Both the position numbers and the translations under genes were made by a program. Of a stretch of 8,546 nt of DNA, positions 7,501-8,546 are shown one piece after another. Position 1 is the first letter of the stretch. Each line of letters opens with the position of its first letter. The stretch covers positions 1 through 8,546 of the forward strand of contig JBIKRJ010000099.1 of the NCBI GenBank assembly GCA_044349205.1. Direction: 5' to 3'. Source of the DNA: UBA9547 sp044349205. Lineage in GTDB: Bacteria; Bacteroidota; Bacteroidia; Cytophagales; UBA9547. The notes under the pieces were generated by a model, which saw only the letters and a program-made list of their open reading frames with translations, ran no database searches and was not told the DNA's origin.

Positions 7501-8108
7501 ATGGGCAAAGCCGCCGCAAAAAGGTCGGGACGGTTATATACGCAAGCCCATGTACCCGAACCACCCGACGACAAACCATGCACAACTACACGGTCGGGGT
7601 CTATTCGGTATTTCCATTTTAGGGAATCGACCAAATCCCAAACCTGCTGAAGGAAAGTGGTTGCTTGGTTCGAACTATACAAGTAATTGTTTACCCAATA
7701 CCCGTAAGGTTCTTGCGGAAAAACCACAAACCCTTCGTATTTCTGAGTTCCTGTGTAGTTCGGATTGGCGGCATTGTTTACGGCGTTCATGTGTTTTTCT
7801 CCTCCCCATTTCAGCTGGAAATTGTTGTCCACCCCCGATTCGCCACGTCCGTGCAGCATCACGATGAGCGGATATTTTTTCGACTGGTTGGCCGAGGTAT
7901 TATAATTCACAGGCTTCAACATACGGAAAGGCAATCGCTGAATACTGCCTTTCACAGTTCGTTGATACAACCACGCTTCGTATTGCGAGGTATTGAAGCC
8001 CGGGTCGCGGGCAGGATCATATACATAAGAATAGGGGGCGATAAAGGCCTGTCCCATCGCCTGCCACGAGGCGACGAGTAACATCAGTATGATAGTATGT
8101 TTTTTCAT
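4584..8108 (-). CDS. Secreted modular esterase/peptidase-like alpha/beta hydrolase with FnIII, PA14, PKD, Ig and T9SS sorting domains
   Basis: Predicted 1174-residue extracellular enzyme. A signal peptide (1-19, MKKHTIILML core, likely cut at AMG|Q) leads into an alpha/beta hydrolase of the predicted-peptidase/esterase type (about 25-290): oxyanion HGRGE (86-90), nucleophile S180 in GLSSG, D228 in GGKDTNP, H264 in DLDHVAW. Then come two Ig-like domains with paired YQW motifs (313-315, 396-398), two FnIII (about 446-534, 541-624), PA14 (about 628-783, DDGSKLFINN at 706-715), a PKD/K319L-like domain (790-880), two near-duplicate Ig domains (886-974, 982-1068) and a T9SS tail (1090-1174; PNP at 1097-1099, ends KLLVR). 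The substrate is probably an esterified polysaccharide or another polymer ester; it cannot be fixed from sequence. PA14 and FnIII suggest glycan binding or spacing. I start at ATG 8108: an upstream GTG at 8156 would add 16 residues that spoil the signal peptide. No polysaccharide-locus genes lie next to it. Confidence 0.9.
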   Translation of the reverse strand: MKKHTIILMLLVASWQAMGQAFIAPYSYVYDPARDPGFNTSQYEAWLYQRTVKGSIQRLPFRMLKPVNYNTSANQSKKYPLIVMLHGRGESGVDNNFQLKWGGEKHMNAVNNAANPNYTGTQKYEGFVVFPQEPYGYWVNNYLYSSNQATTFLQQVWDLVDSLKWKYRIDPDRVVVHGLSSGGSGTWACVYNRPDLFAAALPMSAPGDMSQVGKIVPVPIWLVQGGKDTNPIPYLSQQIVQALRDSGALNIDITRYTEYADLDHVAWDRAYDDPDFFPYMERQNKRNIMVLSNNPFCFDGAGMLGISPGYSNYQWFKNGVAIANETNNKLRRITSAGSYHVRYKRKASDAAFVYSDTVYMSRGAFSKANISANESLILPSPSASAVTLSVAGYDQYQWSNGATSPQITVNYTGAFRVRTRNTGGCWTSYSDTAYVRVGNTGTPIPAVPNGLAAVSTSPISVSISWKDNANNETGYEIYRATQIAGPYSFVKLVAANNSSYLDNTLFPSANYFYKIRAVNKNAANLSSEYAQVTTMKDMTMPSVPNGLSLSSISTKGVEIKWNRAVDQYPIRRYLLYNGNAVISYLTDTTYLFTQLMVGGRYNFSVEAEDYSGNMSGRSAVLPFAYTGQGLFAEVYQGTFFNIPDFSTLKVAKEGMVTLPSFNWDKTLVNSLNNTKMPISDDLYALNFTGYVYVNIGGNWTFYTASDDGSKLFINNTLVVNNDYLQGTTERSGMYNFAQAGWYPIRIEYFEKAGGQQLEVSYQGPKGSTAKMIIPANSFATTSQGIITPSSIPVVNAGLDKSITLPKSNITLAGSATDADGTISAYLWTQTAGPNNATLSGSTTPTLTASNLIVGIYTFRLKATDSSGASATDDVTVTVISATASSPTLAITAPTPAQIINPGSAITIQATASDSDGIAKLEFFTSSNVKIGEDTWPPYSYTVQYNTPVGNYSYVVTASDKLGNKTSATVSVKVEYTSSTNLLPVVSIISPTNGTQIASSWVTVNANCSDLDGTIARVEFFDNNAKIGEDNWSPYSYTIYNLSVGTHALKVIATDDRGGSTTVITTVSKSNVLTRLEDELFLGIEESASLQQGLVVYPNPSDGLTTFQVQVRNRAEASLNIVNMEGQTVYSSNAECMPGSNQMTWQLDKQKNGSGFYFYQLKADNVLYNGKLLVR
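4905..5453 (-). repeat. Tandem duplicated Ig-like domains within the modular esterase
   Basis: Two adjacent Ig-like domains of the kind common in bacterial surface enzymes repeat with a 288-base (96-residue) period. The best-kept part is KIGEDTWPPYSYTVQ (929-943) against KIGEDNWSPYSYTIY (1025-1039). At the DNA level 4999-5036 and 5287-5324 agree at 32 of 38 positions by eye. This suggests a domain duplication, with flanking parts more diverged. Confidence 0.8.
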
Positions 8109-8431
8109 TGTAGTAGTTTTTTGTTTACATCTGAAGCATTTTCCCGTTGATATCACATTCCTTACCCAATCATTTTTTACTAAAGGTAGCGGGTAGGAAC
8201 TGCGATGATTTTGGAATCTGTTTTGGAATACTACAACACCACGAAACGGATTTGCGCCGAAAAAAGCAGATTTAAGGGCGATTAAAGGACTTGGTTGCCT
8301 ATTGCAAGGCGTATAAACTTACACTCCACTTTTGTCATTGAATAGAACTTCATGGGTGAGTTTAGAAGTTTAGAGTTTGACGTTCAAACGCAAAAAGTAC
8401 AGTTAAGGACGTAAAAAACGAACATAAACAA
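8109..8431. other. Intergenic region without a convincing gene; 5' region of the esterase gene
   Basis: No substantial ORF or RNA fold is recognisable. On the minus strand TACCTTTA (8181-8188) matches the Bacteroidota -7 consensus TAnnTTTG at seven of eight positions, about 72 bases upstream of the esterase ATG, but no TTG is found at the -33 position, so it is a weak promoter candidate. The ATG at 8106-8108 is preceded by an A-rich leader with no Shine-Dalgarno, as usual in the phylum. Near 8360-8389 there is a short run of GTTTAGA-like units ending in the palindrome GTTTGA-CGT-TCAAAC (8375-8389). A 20-codon plus-strand ORF (8352-8414) is too short to call. Confidence 0.5.
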
Positions 8432-8458
8432 AAAAGCCGACATGATGTGTCGGCTTTT
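8432..8458 (-). terminator. Terminator downstream of the tRNA-like element
   Basis: Arms 8432-8442 (AAAAGCCGACA) and 8448-8458 (TGTCGGCTTTT) pair perfectly over 11 bases around a five-base loop. Read on the minus strand the hairpin is followed by a T-rich tail (TTTTTTGTTT), while the plus-strand tail is only four T's. It therefore most likely ends minus-strand transcripts that come from the tRNA-like sequence three bases away. Confidence 0.8.
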
Positions 8459-8460
8459 CG

Positions 8461-8523
8461 TGGGAGCTACAGGGTTCGAACCTGTGACCCTCCCGTTTGC
8501 GACGGGATGCCCTGAATTAGCTT
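8461..8523 (-). pseudogene. tRNA-like 3' half (degenerate or truncated tRNA; possible attachment-site remnant)
   Basis: Read on the minus strand, 8485-8469 is a perfect T arm (ACAGG-TTCGAAC-CCTGT), followed by an acceptor 3' strand AGCTCCC and discriminator A at 8461. Upstream are a five-base variable loop GGGTC (8490-8486) and a perfect anticodon stem TCCCG/CGGGA (8507-8503 with 8495-8491) enclosing the loop TCGCAAA. If that loop is canonical the anticodon is GCA (Cys), but position 33 would then be C instead of the near-universal U. The D arm is poor (GCTA against GGGC, no GG in a five-base loop), and the expected 5' acceptor strand is AATACAG where GGGAGCT is needed, so no acceptor stem forms. 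It looks like an intact tRNA 3' half on an unrelated or decayed 5' part. Alternatives: a decayed tRNA gene, or an att site left by an integrative element. Confidence 0.6.
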
Positions 8524-8546
8524 CTGTATTCTGGATTTGCTTTTCC

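Noticed and set aside
8109..8156. A longer start (GTG at 8156) for the esterase gene
   Set aside because: It would place a Cys- and Lys-rich 16-residue leader before a textbook signal peptide; the ATG at 8108 is the better start.
8352..8414. A 20-codon plus-strand ORF with ATG in front of the hairpin at 8432
   Set aside because: It is too short to distinguish from chance, has no recognisable product, and the hairpin's T-run favours the opposite strand.
1..8546. CRISPR arrays, insertion sequences, transposases, toxin-antitoxin or phage-defence genes
   Set aside because: I looked for spaced repeats, terminal inverted repeats and characteristic protein motifs and found none in this window.

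Overview
The window reads as chromosomal DNA of a Bacteroidota bacterium (Cytophagia/Chitinophagia-like; genus not determinable). Two predicted proteins end in type IX secretion (T9SS) C-terminal sorting domains. Gene starts follow A-rich stretches with no Shine-Dalgarno sequence. The murQ product and the BadF-type sugar kinase look like the forms common in this phylum. All of this is inferred from sequence reading alone.

Layout. (1) 1-327, plus strand: the tail of a secreted protein with a T9SS sorting domain, cut by the window edge and closed by a strong terminator. (2) 479-2260, plus: a long acyl-CoA dehydrogenase with a VLCAD/ACAD9-like C-terminal extension, followed by its own terminator. 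(3) 2350-2689, plus: a possible 30-codon ORF directly abutting a small cytochrome b5-like haem-binding protein that has no ATG or GTG start. (4) 2771-4507, plus: a BadF/BadG-family amino-sugar kinase and MurQ etherase, a two-gene set for recycling cell-wall amino sugars. (5) A perfect 16-bp hairpin at 4537-4573 separates this set from the convergent gene 4584-8108 on the minus strand. That gene encodes a 1174-residue secreted modular esterase: signal peptide, alpha/beta hydrolase, two Ig-like domains, two FnIII, PA14, PKD-like, two near-duplicate Ig domains and a T9SS tail. (6) 8109-8460: no convincing gene. (7) 8461-8523, minus: a tRNA-like 3' half followed by a terminator, but lacking a pairing 5' acceptor strand.

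How the parts relate. The kinase and MurQ plausibly act in sequence: MurNAc or GlcNAc is phosphorylated, then MurNAc-6-P is converted to GlcNAc-6-P plus D-lactate. The two T9SS cargo proteins are exported by machinery encoded elsewhere; the modular esterase probably acts on a polymeric ester outside the cell. The dehydrogenase and the b5-like protein are separate units with no visible link to their neighbours.

I see no clear new defence, mobile or biosynthetic system. The points most worth a second look are the truncated tRNA-like element at the right edge, which could be an integration-site remnant, and the start/frameshift question at the b5-like gene.
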